64,000 bases of DNA from Enterobacter sp. JUb54 (GTDB lineage Bacteria; Pseudomonadota; Gammaproteobacteria; Enterobacterales; Enterobacteriaceae): positions 2,790,001-2,854,000 of the forward strand of contig NZ_CP060418.1 in the NCBI RefSeq assembly GCF_014298075.1, in the 5' to 3' direction. Each line of letters starts with the position of its first letter. The stretch's first letter is position 1. Under the pieces are notes generated by a model. It was not told where the DNA came from, made no database searches, and was given only the letters and a program-made list of their open reading frames with translations. Positions 1 through 7,804 of the stretch are shown piece after piece. Made by a program: the position numbers and the translations under genes.

Positions 1-170
1 ACCTTAACGTCGAACTGTTTTTCAAAATCGCTTACCGCGGCTTTAATACCGTCGGATTTTTTAATGTCTTCCCAGACGTTCAGTTGTCCGGCGGCGTGAG
101 CCTGCAGGCTGACGAGCTGTCCGGCGGCCAGCGTAGTGAGGATAAGCGCAGCAAGAGTGTTCTTTTTCAT
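1..170 (-). CDS. Maltose-type ABC transporter substrate-binding protein, N-terminal part only
   Basis: Only the first 56 codons lie in the window; the gene continues past the left edge. The start ATG (170..168) is preceded by a GAGG-like ribosome site. The encoded N-terminus has two lysines, a hydrophobic core and an AHA|AGQL cleavage site, so it is a Sec-exported periplasmic protein. The mature start (LNVWED, then a lysine-rich stretch ending FEKQFDVKV) looks like family 1 extracellular solute-binding proteins related to MalE. It is divergent from a MalK-type ATPase at 524, so both probably serve one oligosaccharide importer whose permease genes would lie to the left. The sugar cannot be told from this fragment. 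Confidence 0.75.
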   Translation of the reverse strand, partial: MKKNTLAALILTTLAAGQLVSLQAHAAGQLNVWEDIKKSDGIKAAVSDFEKQFDVK

Positions 171-523
171 TATCAACCTCATGTGAAGGTATAACAATTT
201 ATTGGTTTTTATTCGACATTGCCACTTATCAACATTCCTGAATCTATTCATAAGTGGCGGTTTACAGCGACATAATCAGATCTTCATGATTTGTTATACG
301 CTACGCTTTGAGTGCGAACAAAACCACCTAAAGCTACCAGTTGTGTGATCATGATTGCAGAAATGAAACATCGGTGTAGGGCACGAAAATACTGGAAGTT
401 ATAGTCGTCACATGATTTCAGCGCTGTTGAGCATAGTTCAGTCAGATTGTTACACGTACTACAATCATTTCTGTAACCCTACTCCCAACGGCACATAACG
501 ACTACTAACCCCGGGGAATGTTG
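171..523. promoter_or_regulatory. Divergent control region of the maltose-type ABC transporter genes
   Basis: 353 bases without a gene between the binding-protein start (minus strand) and the ATPase start (plus strand). It must hold both promoters. A TGTGA half-site followed by a weak second half (TGTGATCATGATTGCA, 344-359) could be a CRP site, and a TCACA at about 408-412 could be another half-site; both are degenerate. No clear MalT box was identified by eye. No terminator or small ORF of note was seen. Confidence 0.4.
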
Positions 524-1633
524 ATGTCCAATATACGACTGAGGAATGTCACCAAACGGTTTGGTGACACCGTGACGCTGCACCAGGTCAATCTTGATAT
601 CGAAGACGGTGAATTTGCGGTCTTTGTCGGGCCGTCAGGCTGCGGAAAATCGACCCTGCTGCGCATGATCGCCGGGCTGGAAGATGTCAGCGATGGTGAA
701 GTGTTGATTGGCGATGAAGTCATGAACGACGTGGTGCCTGCCCATCGCGGTGTGGCCATGGTCTTCCAGTCCTATGCTCTCTACCCGCACATGACCGTGG
801 CTGAAAACATGGGCTATGGCCTGAAGGTCAATAAAGTCCCTAAAGATGAGATCCGTCGTCAGGTCGAAATGGTCGCCAAAACGCTGCAGCTAACCCACCT
901 GCTGGATCGCAAACCTAAACAGCTCTCAGGCGGCCAGCGCCAGCGCGTGGCGATCGGCCGCGCCATCGTGCGCAACCCGCGGGTCTTCATGTTTGATGAA
1001 CCGCTCTCTAACCTTGATGCCGAACTGCGCGTCGAGATGCGCCTGCACATTGCCAAACTGCACCATGAACTGAAAACCACGATGGTGTATGTCACTCACG
1101 ATCAGGTTGAAGCCATGACCCTGGCCGATAAAATCGTGGTGATGAACTACGGGAAAGTCGAGCAGATGGGCTCGCCGATGTCGCTGTACTACAACCCGGT
1201 CAATAAGTTTGTCGCAGGATTTATCGGCTCGCCCAAGATGAACTTCCTGCCCGCCACCGTAACCGCGTGGCAGCCGGGACAGCTCACCGTACAAATGGCA
1301 CAGCAGCACAGCCTGACGCTGAATATCACCACCACGCCGTTACAAGCAGGCGATGCGGTGACGCTGGGGATCCGCCCGGAACACCTGTCAACCGACGTCA
1401 ACAGCGGTACGGTGGTGGAGTTTCAATGCGAAGTGGTGGAACGTCTGGGGAATAACACCTATCTGTTTGGCCAGTGCTACGGCCATGACAACGTCAAAAT
1501 TCTGCTGCCCGGCGACGTCCATTTCCGCCCATGGCAGAAAATCGACGTTGCGTTCGACGACCGCTTCTGTATGGTCTTTGATGAAAGCAATCAGCGCATC
1601 AGCGCTGATATCACGGCCCCGGATGCGCATTAA
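524..1633 (+). CDS. MalK/MsmK-type ABC transporter ATP-binding protein
   Basis: A 369-residue CUT1-family sugar importer ATPase acting at the cytoplasmic face of the inner membrane. It shows Walker A (GPSGCGKST), Q-loop, signature [10 protein letters not shown], Walker B ([12 protein letters not shown]) and switch histidine (YVTHDQ), followed by the C-terminal TOBE-type domain (GIRPEHL near residue 287) typical of MalK-like subunits. An ATG at 518 is possible, but the GGGGAA Shine-Dalgarno sits only two bases from it; the ATG at 524 has normal spacing. It is the last gene of its unit (terminator at 1768) and is divergent from a binding-protein gene. Shared use by several sugar transporters, as known for MsmK, is possible. 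Confidence 0.85.
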   Translation: MSNIRLRNVTKRFGDTVTLHQVNLDIEDGEFAVFVGPSGCGKSTLLRMIAGLEDVSDGEVLIGDEVMNDVVPAHRGVAMVFQSYALYPHMTVAENMGYGLKVNKVPKDEIRRQVEMVAKTLQLTHLLDRKPKQLSGGQRQRVAIGRAIVRNPRVFMFDEPLSNLDAELRVEMRLHIAKLHHELKTTMVYVTHDQVEAMTLADKIVVMNYGKVEQMGSPMSLYYNPVNKFVAGFIGSPKMNFLPATVTAWQPGQLTVQMAQQHSLTLNITTTPLQAGDAVTLGIRPEHLSTDVNSGTVVEFQCEVVERLGNNTYLFGQCYGHDNVKILLPGDVHFRPWQKIDVAFDDRFCMVFDESNQRISADITAPDAH

Positions 1634-1767
1634 CAACATCTGGTTGTCATGAACCGCTTTTACACTGATGTCGGGTGCTGGTAGCCATTGCTGCCAGCAT
1701 GCCAGCCACAGCCCTCGTTTTACTCCGTGTCGCTCATTGCCTCGAACGCTGCGGATCATCCACTGTT

Positions 1768-1806
1768 TGCCCGATATCATCGTCATAAGTGATTCGGGCA
1801 TTTTTT
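1768..1806 (+). terminator. Rho-independent terminator of the MalK-like gene
   Basis: Arms TGCCCGA (1768-1774) and TCGGGCA (1794-1800), with extra TCA/TGA pairing inside, are followed by six T residues (1801-1806). It separates the ABC transporter unit from pdeB. The rest of 1634-1893 shows no gene. Confidence 0.75.
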
Positions 1807-1893
1807 AAATGTAATATTAATTACCTCTCGCCTGCTAGCTTTGCCAACTATCGGATATACTCAACAAACCCCCAATAATATAAGGATATGCGC

Positions 1894-3462
1894 ATGACGA
1901 CCCGGAATCTGGTGAGTCTGGTTACCGGGGTGTTGATTGTCGCCATTATTTTGCCTATTGCCTTAAGTATCTGGCTGGCAACCAATCAGGCAAAAACGCT
2001 GTTTTATTCCGAGCTGGATAACTACTCTTCACGGGTGCTGACCCGCATCCAGCAGGTCGCCAATCAGGCCAGAGAAGCGTTACAGGAAGCCAATGCCTAC
2101 AGCGGACCCCGCTGCAGCCCGCAGCATCTGCTCACCATGCGCCGGATTGCCTATACCCACCGCTATGTGCGGGAAATTCTGTGGCTTAAAGACTCGATTC
2201 CACAATGCTCTTCCCTTGAAGATTACAGCCTGCCCGCTATTTTCCCGGCGCCCGATCACGTGACCGCCGATGGCTATCACGCCTGGCTCACCTCGGTGAG
2301 CGATCTTGGCCTGAAACATAAGATGACGGCACTCGGCAGCAAAAACCATATCGTGATGATCGACCCGGCATCGTTTATCGATATCATTCCCCTGGGCCAG
2401 GATAATATTAATGCGGTGCTGTTTGGCCTGGTGAATAAGCAGGTGGTGACCAGCAGCACTACGCCCTCACCAGCAGCCTGGGAGAAAATCCAGCGGCTGG
2501 AGAGCAAAACGCTCACCATCAACGACACCGTCTATCGCCTGCACCCCATTCCTGAACTGGGACTGGCTATCGCCACCTGGTCATCGACGCTGCCGCTGCA
2601 GGAAAAGTTTCGCCATCAGTTGATGCTATGGCTGCCTATCGGCTTGTTTATCAGCCTGATCGCCGCCTATTTGCTGCTGCGCCTACTGCGGACCCTGCGC
2701 TCGCCGCGCTATGGCATGTTGGATGCGCTTCACTCCAATGCCATTCTGGTCCATTACCAGCCGATCGTCGCACTGAAAGATGGCAAAATCATCGGCGCCG
2801 AAGCGCTGGCCCGCTGGCAGCAGCCCGACGGCAGCTTTTTATCGCCGGACATTTTTATCCCCCTGGCCGAACAGACCGGGCTAATCACCCACTTAACAGA
2901 AGATATCGTCCGCAAGATTTTTACCGACCTCGGGCCATGGCTGCATAATCAGCCGGACCTGCACATCTCAATCAACCTCTCGGTGGATGATTTGCGCTCC
3001 CCAAGGTTGCCCAAACTGATGCAGCAACAGCTTGAACAATGGAAAATTGCTCCGTCGCAAATTGCCCTTGAACTGACGGAACGCGGCTTCATCGATCCCG
3101 CCACCACCCTGCCGGTGATCGCCCGCTATCGCCAGCTGGGGCACAGCGTGTCGATCGATGATTTTGGCACCGGGTATTCCAGCCTGAGCTACCTGCAAAA
3201 ACTGGATGTCGATACGCTGAAAATTGATAAATCCTTCGTCGACGCCCTCGAGTACAAACCGCTCACGCCGCATATTATCAAGATGGCGAAGGCCCTGAAT
3301 CTGGTGACCATTGCCGAAGGCGTTGAAACCCAAAGCCAGCGGGACTGGCTGTGCGAGCACGATGTTCTCTACGCTCAGGGCTGGTTGTACAGCCCGGCCT
3401 TACCGAAGGATGAGTTTATCCAGTGGGCGGAAAATAACCTCAAAATGTACCGATTCTCCTGA
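1894..3462 (+). CDS. pdeB: CSS-domain EAL c-di-GMP phosphodiesterase
   Basis: A 522-residue inner-membrane protein expected to hydrolyse c-di-GMP to pGpG. N-terminal transmembrane segment (about 8-30), a periplasmic CSS sensor domain with QCSS near residue 105, a second transmembrane segment (about 243-265), then a cytoplasmic EAL domain. Catalytic motifs are intact: E303-A-L, NLSVDDL, ELTERGF, DDFGTGYSSL, LKIDKSF and EGVET. The order and position next to the ffs-tesB block match E. coli pdeB (ylaB). The ATG at 1888 is too close to the AAGGA ribosome site; the ATG at 1894 is better placed. CSS-domain enzymes are known to be controlled by periplasmic disulfide state. Confidence 0.85.
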   Translation: MTTRNLVSLVTGVLIVAIILPIALSIWLATNQAKTLFYSELDNYSSRVLTRIQQVANQAREALQEANAYSGPRCSPQHLLTMRRIAYTHRYVREILWLKDSIPQCSSLEDYSLPAIFPAPDHVTADGYHAWLTSVSDLGLKHKMTALGSKNHIVMIDPASFIDIIPLGQDNINAVLFGLVNKQVVTSSTTPSPAAWEKIQRLESKTLTINDTVYRLHPIPELGLAIATWSSTLPLQEKFRHQLMLWLPIGLFISLIAAYLLLRLLRTLRSPRYGMLDALHSNAILVHYQPIVALKDGKIIGAEALARWQQPDGSFLSPDIFIPLAEQTGLITHLTEDIVRKIFTDLGPWLHNQPDLHISINLSVDDLRSPRLPKLMQQQLEQWKIAPSQIALELTERGFIDPATTLPVIARYRQLGHSVSIDDFGTGYSSLSYLQKLDVDTLKIDKSFVDALEYKPLTPHIIKMAKALNLVTIAEGVETQSQRDWLCEHDVLYAQGWLYSPALPKDEFIQWAENNLKMYRFS

Positions 3463-3481
3463 GGCCATTACCTTTCCCGAC

Positions 3482-3506
3482 AGTGGCCTCGTATCAAGAG
3501 GCCACT
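3482..3506. terminator. Hairpin shared by the convergent ends of pdeB and the YczE-like gene
   Basis: Perfect inverted repeat AGTGGCCTC / GAGGCCACT around a short loop that contains the stop codon of the minus-strand gene. It lacks a T-run on either side, so its role as a terminator is uncertain. Confidence 0.4.
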
Positions 3507-4108
3507 TCGCCACGACTGACCGCTGGTTCTGGCCGTACCGGCTGACGGAACCACGGCAGACACAGCTGGATCAGCGGGCCGATCGTTAAGGCATACAGCA
3601 CGGTTCCGACCCCGAAAGTCCCGCCCATCGCCCAGCCAATGACCAGCACCGACACTTCAATCGCCGTGCGGATCCCACGTAAAGACCAGCCAGTACGGGC
3701 ATGTAATCCGGTCATCAGTCCGTCGCGAGGTCCGGGACCAAAACCGGCACCAATATACATCCCGGTCGCCAGGGCATTCATGACGATAGCGCCCACCAGC
3801 ATCAGGCTACGCACCACCAGCGAATCCAGCGGCGGCAGAACGGCAAGCGTGGCGTTGGCCGCCAGGCCCAGCACGATGACGTTGCTGATGGTCCCCAGCC
3901 CCGGCATCTGGCGCAGCGGGATCCACAGCAGCAGCACCGCGGCGCCGGTCAGAATCATCACCGTGCCAAAATCGAGACCAAACTGCTTGCCGACGCCGAG
4001 GTGAAACACATCCCACGGATCGGCACCGAGATTGGCATGAACAAACAACGCGGTCGACACGCCGTACAGGACCAGACCGACATAAAGCTGCACTAATCGA
4101 CGTAACAT
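3494..4108 (-). CDS. YczE/YitT-type integral membrane protein
   Basis: A 204-residue protein with about five hydrophobic segments and short loops (YVGLVLYGVSTALF, VMILTGAAVLLLWIPL, SLMLVGAIVMNALATGMY and others), resembling the YczE/YitT (DUF161) membrane family, whose biochemical role is unknown. The start is well supported by GAGGTAAAAA before ATG 4108. It is divergent from a MocR regulator with only 87 bases between the two starts. In other bacteria YczE-type genes are repeatedly found next to MocR regulators of the YczR kind, so control by the neighbour is the natural inference. A transport role for a vitamin-like compound is a guess. Confidence 0.7.
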   Translation of the reverse strand: MLRRLVQLYVGLVLYGVSTALFVHANLGADPWDVFHLGVGKQFGLDFGTVMILTGAAVLLLWIPLRQMPGLGTISNVIVLGLAANATLAVLPPLDSLVVRSLMLVGAIVMNALATGMYIGAGFGPGPRDGLMTGLHARTGWSLRGIRTAIEVSVLVIGWAMGGTFGVGTVLYALTIGPLIQLCLPWFRQPVRPEPAVSRGEVAS

Positions 4109-4195
4109 TTTTTACCTCTGGATGATTGCGGACGGTTCCATCATCGATAAAAATGGATTGATAATTAATGGCCAGTTTTGGAAAAGTGGATCGCT
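4109..4195. promoter_or_regulatory. Divergent promoter region of the YczE-like gene and the MocR regulator
   Basis: Short 87-base spacer between two start codons. It contains AT-rich stretches (ATCGATAAAAATGGATTGATAA, about 4142-4165) that could hold -10 elements. MocR regulators usually bind direct repeats in such spacers; none is unmistakable by eye. Confidence 0.4.
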
Positions 4196-5623
4196 ATGGT
4201 TTCTCGTCGCTTTGGTACGCAATCTCTGGTTCGTCTGCTGGGCCACTGGCAGGCGCCTGCTGGTCGAACGACGCTCTGGCGTCAGCTGGCGGAGGCCCTG
4301 CGCCTGCTGATCCTCGATGGTCGCCTGACCCTCGAAACGCGCCTGCCCGGTGAACGCGAGCTGGCCAGCGCCCTGAACGTCAGCCGCACCACCGTTGCCA
4401 GCGCGCTCGGCCAGCTGCGTGAAGAGGGCTTTCTTTACAGCCGCCAGGGCAGCGGTTCGCGCATCGCGCTGCCGGAACGTGCTGGCGCTGTGGAAGATGT
4501 CGCCTTCCGCCCGTCCTCGATAAATCTGGCAACCGCCGCCCTGAGTGCCGGACCGGAGATCCACCAGGCTTACCAGCAGGCGTTAACCGTGATGCCGCAG
4601 CACCTCGGGAATACCGGTTACGATCAGCATGGACTACAGGTCTTACGTGAGGCCATCGCCCACCGCTACGGCGAACGAGGGCTGCCCACCCGCAGCGATG
4701 AAGTAATGATCGTCAACGGCGCGCTGAGCGCTTTTGCGCTGGTTTTACGGCTGCTGACCGGGCCAGGCGACCGGGTTGTGGTCGACGCTCCGACCTATCC
4801 CATGGCCATCAGCGCCATTCAGGGCGCCTCCTGCCGGCCGGTTGGCGTCGCTCTGCCGCAGCAGGGTTGGGACTGCGACGGCCTGGCGGCGACCATCGCC
4901 CAAACCGCCCCGCGCCTGGCCTGGCTAATGCCTGATTTTCACAATCCCACCGGCCGCTGCATGGACAGCGCCACCCGTCAGCGGGTCGCCGATATCGCGG
5001 CGCAAACGCGCACCACGTTGGTGGTCGACGAGACGATGGTCGATTTGTGGTACAACGCCCCACCGCCGCCGCCGCTGGCAACCTTCAACCCCGATGCGCC
5101 GGTGATTACCATTGGTTCTGCAGGAAAAAGTTTCTGGGGAGGATTACGTATTGGCTGGATCCGCGCCTCTTCACGAACCATCGCCTCGTTAATGCAGGCC
5201 CGTGATTCGCTCGATCTTGGTACACCGCTGCTTGAGCAACTGGCCTGTAGCTGGTTACTGGACCATGAGAAGGCGTTGCTGCCCGCGCGCCGGGAGATGC
5301 TCGCCGCACGCCGCGATATGTGCAGCGCGCTGATGACGGAGTTTTTCCCGCACTGGCGCTTTTCATCACCGGAAGGCGGGCTTTCGTTTTGGGTCGAATT
5401 ACCGGGGATGCTGGCGACGCAGTTCTCGGCCAGGGCAGAAAGTCATGGGATTCATATTGGTACCGGCACGCGGTTCGGTCTGGCGGGCGCCTTCGATCGC
5501 TATTTGCGTTTGCCCTTCACCCTGGCGGATGAGGAGTTGCGCAGTGCTTTTACGACGCTACAGCCATTGTGGGCGGGAATTTCACAACAGAATGAAAATA
5601 CAAGAATGCGGAAAATAATATAA
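4196..5623 (+). CDS. MocR-type GntR transcription regulator with aminotransferase-like domain
   Basis: A 475-residue DNA-binding regulator. The N-terminal winged helix-turn-helix is of GntR type (LPGERELASALNVSRTTVASALGQLREEGFLYSRQGSGS, about residues 45-83); the rest is a class I aminotransferase fold. The PLP-binding lysine K311 is present in GSAGKSFWGG, with the upstream PDFHNPTG motif intact, so the protein can probably bind PLP. The family uses PLP or an aminated ligand as effector. A TTG upstream (4178) is possible, but ATG 4196 has a TGGA ribosome site at good spacing. It probably controls the divergent membrane protein and itself. Confidence 0.85.
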   Translation: MVSRRFGTQSLVRLLGHWQAPAGRTTLWRQLAEALRLLILDGRLTLETRLPGERELASALNVSRTTVASALGQLREEGFLYSRQGSGSRIALPERAGAVEDVAFRPSSINLATAALSAGPEIHQAYQQALTVMPQHLGNTGYDQHGLQVLREAIAHRYGERGLPTRSDEVMIVNGALSAFALVLRLLTGPGDRVVVDAPTYPMAISAIQGASCRPVGVALPQQGWDCDGLAATIAQTAPRLAWLMPDFHNPTGRCMDSATRQRVADIAAQTRTTLVVDETMVDLWYNAPPPPPLATFNPDAPVITIGSAGKSFWGGLRIGWIRASSRTIASLMQARDSLDLGTPLLEQLACSWLLDHEKALLPARREMLAARRDMCSALMTEFFPHWRFSSPEGGLSFWVELPGMLATQFSARAESHGIHIGTGTRFGLAGAFDRYLRLPFTLADEELRSAFTTLQPLWAGISQQNENTRMRKII

Positions 5624-5631
5624 TAAAATAT

Positions 5632-5655
5632 CGACGGGCTGGCATCAGCCCGTCG
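5632..5655. terminator. Hairpin between the MocR gene and the small operon
   Basis: CGACGGGCTG / CAGCCCGTCG with a four-base loop. On the minus strand it is followed by a T-rich stretch (ATATTTTATTATATTATTTT), so it probably ends the small minus-strand operon; on the plus strand the tail is A-rich and it may stop the MocR transcript only weakly. Confidence 0.6.
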
Positions 5656-5756
5656 AAAAGTCATCATCCATGACGCATTTGAGATGTTTTTTATAAATTG
5701 CACTTCATCATGTCAGGACTATATGTCAGCCCGATGACACCGATGAATGAATGTCA

Positions 5757-5972
5757 TTAATGCTGGCGTGGAATAGGAAAACTTTTTAACGAGATAATAA
5801 ACCCATCTTCATCTTTCTTAATTTTGGCTCCGGTGTCACACCAGTCGGAGGCAATGCGAAAAAACTCATCACTACCGATATTCCAGTTGAGGCGAACATG
5901 CTTAACATACCCTGAACGTAACATGTCGCAGGCTTCGCTGTAGTTGCTGGCTGTAGAGAGTTGTTGTTTCAT
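5757..5972 (-). CDS. Small protein of unknown function, partner of a ribbon-helix-helix gene
   Basis: A 71-residue acidic-to-neutral protein that I do not recognise. It has no signal peptide or membrane segment; its middle (VKHVRLNWNIGSDEFFRIAS) and end (DEDGFIISLKS) suggest a small alpha/beta fold. Its ATG overlaps the TGA stop of the upstream gene (ATGA at 5972-5969), so the two are co-translated. A small protein tightly coupled downstream of a ribbon-helix-helix protein is the usual layout of a type II toxin-antitoxin pair, but no known toxin family motif is visible, so this is only a possibility. Confidence 0.6.
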   Translation of the reverse strand: MKQQLSTASNYSEACDMLRSGYVKHVRLNWNIGSDEFFRIASDWCDTGAKIKKDEDGFIISLKSFPIPRQH

Positions 5973-6232
5973 TTTTTCTTCTTCAGAATTTTTCTTAACG
6001 CTTTGATTTCTTTAGGGGTTAATGGAGAAGTTTCTTCTTCGGTATGCTGACTATCAATATCTTCTTCCGAAACCCCCGCCTCGTCTGCCGAATCTGCTGT
6101 TTGGAAAGCCAGCAGCAGCAGTTTCTCCGTTGCAGTACCCAGGTTCTCGTTATTTACTTCCGCGTAATGACGCAGCTTTTCTTTTAACTCTGCATCAATT
6201 TTTACGTTTAATACGACTGTGGTCATCGCCAT
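5969..6232 (-). CDS. Ribbon-helix-helix (CopG/Arc-type) protein, possible antitoxin
   Basis: An 87-residue protein whose first 45 residues look like a ribbon-helix-helix DNA-binding domain: a beta strand TTVVLNVKIDAEL, then KEKLRHYAEVNNENLGTATEKLLLLAF. The C-terminal half is acidic (SEEDIDSQHTEEET) and ends in a lysine-rich helix (LRKILKKKK), a shape common in antitoxins that wrap a partner. The start at 6232 (or 6226, two codons in) is favoured by GGGAAG just upstream; a longer reading to 6280 lacks a ribosome site. First gene of a two-gene operon, preceded by AT-rich DNA carrying phased TGACAT repeats. Probably represses its own promoter. Confidence 0.65.
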   Translation of the reverse strand: MAMTTVVLNVKIDAELKEKLRHYAEVNNENLGTATEKLLLLAFQTADSADEAGVSEEDIDSQHTEEETSPLTPKEIKALRKILKKKK

Positions 6233-6610
6233 GCTTCCCGTGCAAAAAAATTTACAATAATTAATACACGAAGTTAACAAACCGATCCAGAGATATATTT
6301 CAGACTTGTTACCTGGTAGTAATTAGCGTAATTAATTTGCCCGTTATTTGTGACATGAAAATGACATTAATATTTCAATAACATTGCAGAAATATGACAT
6401 ATATCTTTAAAGAATAAAAATTAGTGGTGTTTAGAAGTAATAGTGAGCGGTAATCGTACAGCCGCAGCGGGGGCATCAGGAGAACGAAAGCGTTGCAGGC
6501 CTCTGCACGCCAGCATCGTGCGACAAAAAAGGGGCGCAGACCGGGCGTTGTTGTGGCGTTCGGGTATCATTGAATGAAAATGAAAAAAAACAGCGGGGAT
6601 CCCCAGAATT
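6233..6610. promoter_or_regulatory. AT-rich gene-free stretch upstream of the small operon
   Basis: About 380 bases between the ribbon-helix-helix gene and the end of ffs, clearly more AT-rich than the neighbours up to about 6420. It contains TAATTAGCGTAATTA (6320-6334) and three TGACAT hexamers at 6351, 6362 and 6395 (spacing 11 and 33 bases). It should hold the promoter and operator of the minus-strand operon. The part next to ffs is GC-richer and shows nothing clear. Confidence 0.45.
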
Positions 6611-6724
6611 GGGTGGGGGCCCTGCCAGCTACATCCCGGCACACACGTCGTCTGCTCTGGCTGCTTCCTTCCGGATCTGACCTGGTAAACAGAGTAGCGT
6701 TGCGGGAGAACCAACAGGGCCCCC
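6611..6724 (-). ncRNA. ffs: 4.5S RNA, signal recognition particle RNA
   Basis: The minus strand gives a 114-base transcript starting GGGGGCCCTGTTGG and ending GGCAGGGCCCCCACCC, forming the long closed hairpin of bacterial SRP RNA. The conserved Ffh-binding tip is present (CAGGTCAGATCCGGAAGGAAGCAGCC, split here as CAGGTCAGATCCGG then AAGGAAGCAGCC). Length and sequence match the enterobacterial ffs gene, with compensated changes in the stem. With Ffh it targets nascent inner-membrane proteins to the FtsY receptor and is essential. It lies next to atl/ybaY as in E. coli. Confidence 0.97.
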
Positions 6725-6979
6725 ATTGAGAGCGTTGTTATCCAACGCGCTGGCGCATTATCCCTACTGCACCGGTGAATTGCAAGCTAACGCCGACCGG
6801 ATGCTGGTTTATTGTGCAACGCCAGGCTCATCGCCCGATGCGACCAGGTTCTGCCAGGGCGATCGGGCAGAGATCAAGGTATTGCGAGCGTTATCGCAGT
6901 ACATTTCCCTGTATGCATCCATACTGACAGCATGGAATAACAGGTTTATTAATCAATATTTTATCTCAATGGTAATGGC

Positions 6980-7387
6980 ATGAGCGAATCACCGCGTTTT
7001 ACAACGACTCTGGCGATGCCAGAGATTGACGGCGTCACCCTCTCCTTTCAGGGGCTACATTATCTGCGCCCGGAACTGATGCTGGATTTTGTCAGCGTGA
7101 GCAGCGGCACTCTGCTGGCCATCACCCCGGTTGCGCTGCTCTATTCCACGGTCGGTGTCCTGCAACGCCTGGATTTGCGCAAGCTGCCTATCGAGGTCAG
7201 CGGTCGCGTCATATACCCCATCAGCTCTCAGCAACTTCCTTCTCTACGAGCAAAACTGATTATCAATGGTCAGTCCCGACGGCTGAAGTTTTTTGAAAGC
7301 CTGGTCGCCATGACCCCGGATGACAACGTCCACGGCATGCAGATCCTCGGCCTGTCACTCGATTTCACTATCGCGAAACCGCCATAA
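6980..7387 (+). CDS. Hypothetical protein between ffs and atl
   Basis: A 135-residue ORF I cannot assign to a family. It has good enteric codon use and no signal peptide. The centre carries a hydrophobic stretch (GTLLAITPVALLYSTVGVLQ) and the rest alternates short beta-strand-like segments (VEVSGRVIYPISS, AKLIINGQSRRLKFFESLVAM), suggesting a compact beta-rich soluble domain. No strong Shine-Dalgarno precedes ATG 6980, and no alternative start is better. E. coli has no gene here. It is 66 bases upstream of atl in the same direction and may be co-transcribed. Real but uncharacterised gene is the best reading. Confidence 0.6.
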   Translation: MSESPRFTTTLAMPEIDGVTLSFQGLHYLRPELMLDFVSVSSGTLLAITPVALLYSTVGVLQRLDLRKLPIEVSGRVIYPISSQQLPSLRAKLIINGQSRRLKFFESLVAMTPDDNVHGMQILGLSLDFTIAKPP

Positions 7388-7453
7388 TGCCCGTCCCTGT
7401 ACAGCCACTCTGCCAACGCTTATCCTGACCCTTTCCCGGTAACAGGACCAACA

Positions 7454-7765
7454 ATGGATTCTCACGATACATTTCCCCGACGGGTCTGGCAGATTGTGGC
7501 CTCTATTCCGGAAGGCTACGTCGCCACCTACGGCGATATTGCCCGACTGGCAGGCTCACCACGCGCCGCGCGTCAGGTGGGCGGCGTACTCAAACGGCTG
7601 CCCGAAGGCTCAACGCTTCCCTGGCACCGGGTCGTCAATCGCCACGGCGATATTTCGCTTACCGGCCCGGATTTGCAGCGCCAGCGTCAGGCGCTGCTGG
7701 CGGAAGGCGTGCAGGTATCCGGCAGCGGCCATATTGAGCTGCAACACTATCGCTGGGTTTACTGA
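7454..7765 (+). CDS. atl: Alkyltransferase-like DNA damage recognition protein
   Basis: A 103-residue homologue of the C-terminal domain of O6-alkylguanine-DNA alkyltransferase (YbaZ/Atl in E. coli). The reactive PCHR motif is replaced by PWHR with Trp57 in place of cysteine, so it cannot accept alkyl groups; Atl proteins bind O6-alkylguanine, flip the base and hand the lesion to nucleotide excision repair. The helix-turn-helix and arginine finger region (GSPRAARQVGGVLKRLP) is intact. Length equals the single-domain family. Gene position beside ffs and ybaY is conserved. Confidence 0.93.
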   Translation: MDSHDTFPRRVWQIVASIPEGYVATYGDIARLAGSPRAARQVGGVLKRLPEGSTLPWHRVVNRHGDISLTGPDLQRQRQALLAEGVQVSGSGHIELQHYRWVY

Positions 7766-7770
7766 AGACA

Positions 7771-7793
7771 AAAAAATGCCCCTGAACAGGGGC
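7771..7793 (-). terminator. Terminator of ybaY
   Basis: GCCCCT/AGGGGC hairpin (7778-7793) followed on the minus strand by a run of T residues (the A-run 7771-7776). It may also end atl transcription from the other side. Confidence 0.7.
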
Positions 7794-7804
7794 GTGTGTA
7801 GAGG

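Noticed and set aside
6726..6983. Plus-strand frame starting at the 5' end of ffs and reaching the orphan gene
   Set aside because: It overlaps the ffs promoter region, has no Shine-Dalgarno and looks non-coding.
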